Below, piece by piece: positions 14,370 through 14,421 of a stretch of 14,421 bases of DNA. Source of the DNA: CAZLIC01 sp964559535 (lineage in GTDB: Bacteria > Pseudomonadota > Alphaproteobacteria > Rhodobacterales > Rhodobacteraceae); assembly GCA_964559535.1 (NCBI GenBank), contig CAZLIC010000095.1:1-14421 (forward strand), given 5' to 3'. A program made the translations under genes and the position numbers. The stretch's first letter is position 1, and every line of letters starts with the position of its first letter. Below the pieces are notes generated by a model. The model had not been told where the DNA came from. It made no database searches and worked only from the letters and a program-made list of their open reading frames with translations.

Positions 14370-14421
14370 GAGCCTGTCACGCCCAATCGGGTTCGTAACC
14401 TGCGGCGATGAAGTAGTTGAG
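14370..14421 (-). mobile_element. Probable 3' end of an IS630-type transposase/insertion sequence (continues outside window)
   Basis: From the window edge the minus strand reads LNYFIAAGYEPDWA and a TGA stop (14377-14379). The NYF..AGY ending resembles the C-terminus of IS630-family transposases, which often end in such a motif shortly before the element's terminus. Just outside it, GAGCCTGTCACGCC (from 14370) follows a TA at 14368-14369, compatible with an IS630 TA target, but the other end is not available to confirm an inverted repeat. Only 14 residues are visible, so the family call is tentative. It explains why the dehydrogenase fragment beside it is truncated. Confidence 0.45.

Noticed and set aside
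1..14421. CRISPR arrays, tRNA or rRNA genes, toxin-antitoxin or defence operons
   Set aside because: Looked for on both strands by eye; no spaced direct repeats, cloverleaf-like stems with CCA-adjacent ends, or paired small genes were found. The only tandem array (10041) has no spacers.

Overview
The window is GC-rich alphaproteobacterial chromosome, most likely Rhodobacterales/Rhodobacteraceae. Three things suggest this: the split two-subunit glycyl-tRNA synthetase with a small single-pass DUF6446-type gene between the two subunit genes, the strong GC bias at third codon positions, and the RTX/cadherin-type secreted nuclease. The lineage call rests on gene order and family recognition only; no search was possible.

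Layout. (1) 1-3513, plus strand: the 3' part of glyQ (its start lies outside the window), a DUF6446-like membrane-anchored protein overlapping it by a GTGA junction, then glyS; this is a housekeeping operon. (2) 3514-3650: a convergent spacer with several hairpins. (3) 3651-6921, minus strand: a two-gene beta-oxidation operon. It holds a bifunctional enoyl-CoA hydratase/3-hydroxyacyl-CoA dehydrogenase followed 7 bp later by a 3-oxoadipyl-CoA-type thiolase. Together they could perform hydration, oxidation and thiolytic cleavage of a (di)carboxylic acyl-CoA. (4) 6922-7489: a non-coding spacer with two small palindromes and a terminator-like hairpin. (5) 7490-9621, minus strand: a compact operon of an SRPBCC protein, a YCII/DGPF protein and an ECF42-type sigma factor with a long TPR-like C-terminal extension. 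A possible cognate promoter (TGTCGA element) lies upstream of its first gene.

(6) 9622-10643: about 1 kb without an intact recognisable gene. It contains an AT-rich imperfect palindrome, an inverted repeat with an extra direct copy, a 7-copy 9-bp tandem repeat encoding Phe-Leu-Gly units in a small open frame, and a C-terminal remnant of a class III aminotransferase. (7) 10644-14063, plus strand: a 1139-residue ExeM/NucH-type extracellular nuclease with N-terminal RTX-like repeats, cadherin-like domains, a lamin-tail-like domain, an OB-fold and a C-terminal endonuclease/exonuclease/phosphatase domain with all expected catalytic motifs. It is followed after 7 nt by a perfect 14-bp hairpin. (8) 14091-14421, minus strand: a decayed short-chain dehydrogenase fragment (no start, -1 frameshift, lost stop), abutted by what looks like the last codons of an IS630-type transposase at the window edge.

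The left two thirds look like stable chromosome. The right third looks accessory: a large secreted nuclease between two gene remnants and an insertion-sequence end. I see no rRNA, tRNA or CRISPR array. I do not see a convincing wholly new system. The most interesting items are the ECF42/DGPF/SRPBCC operon with its possible autoregulatory promoter, the FLG tandem repeat, and the nuclease island boundaries, where a terminator arm is also the 3' end of a dead gene.
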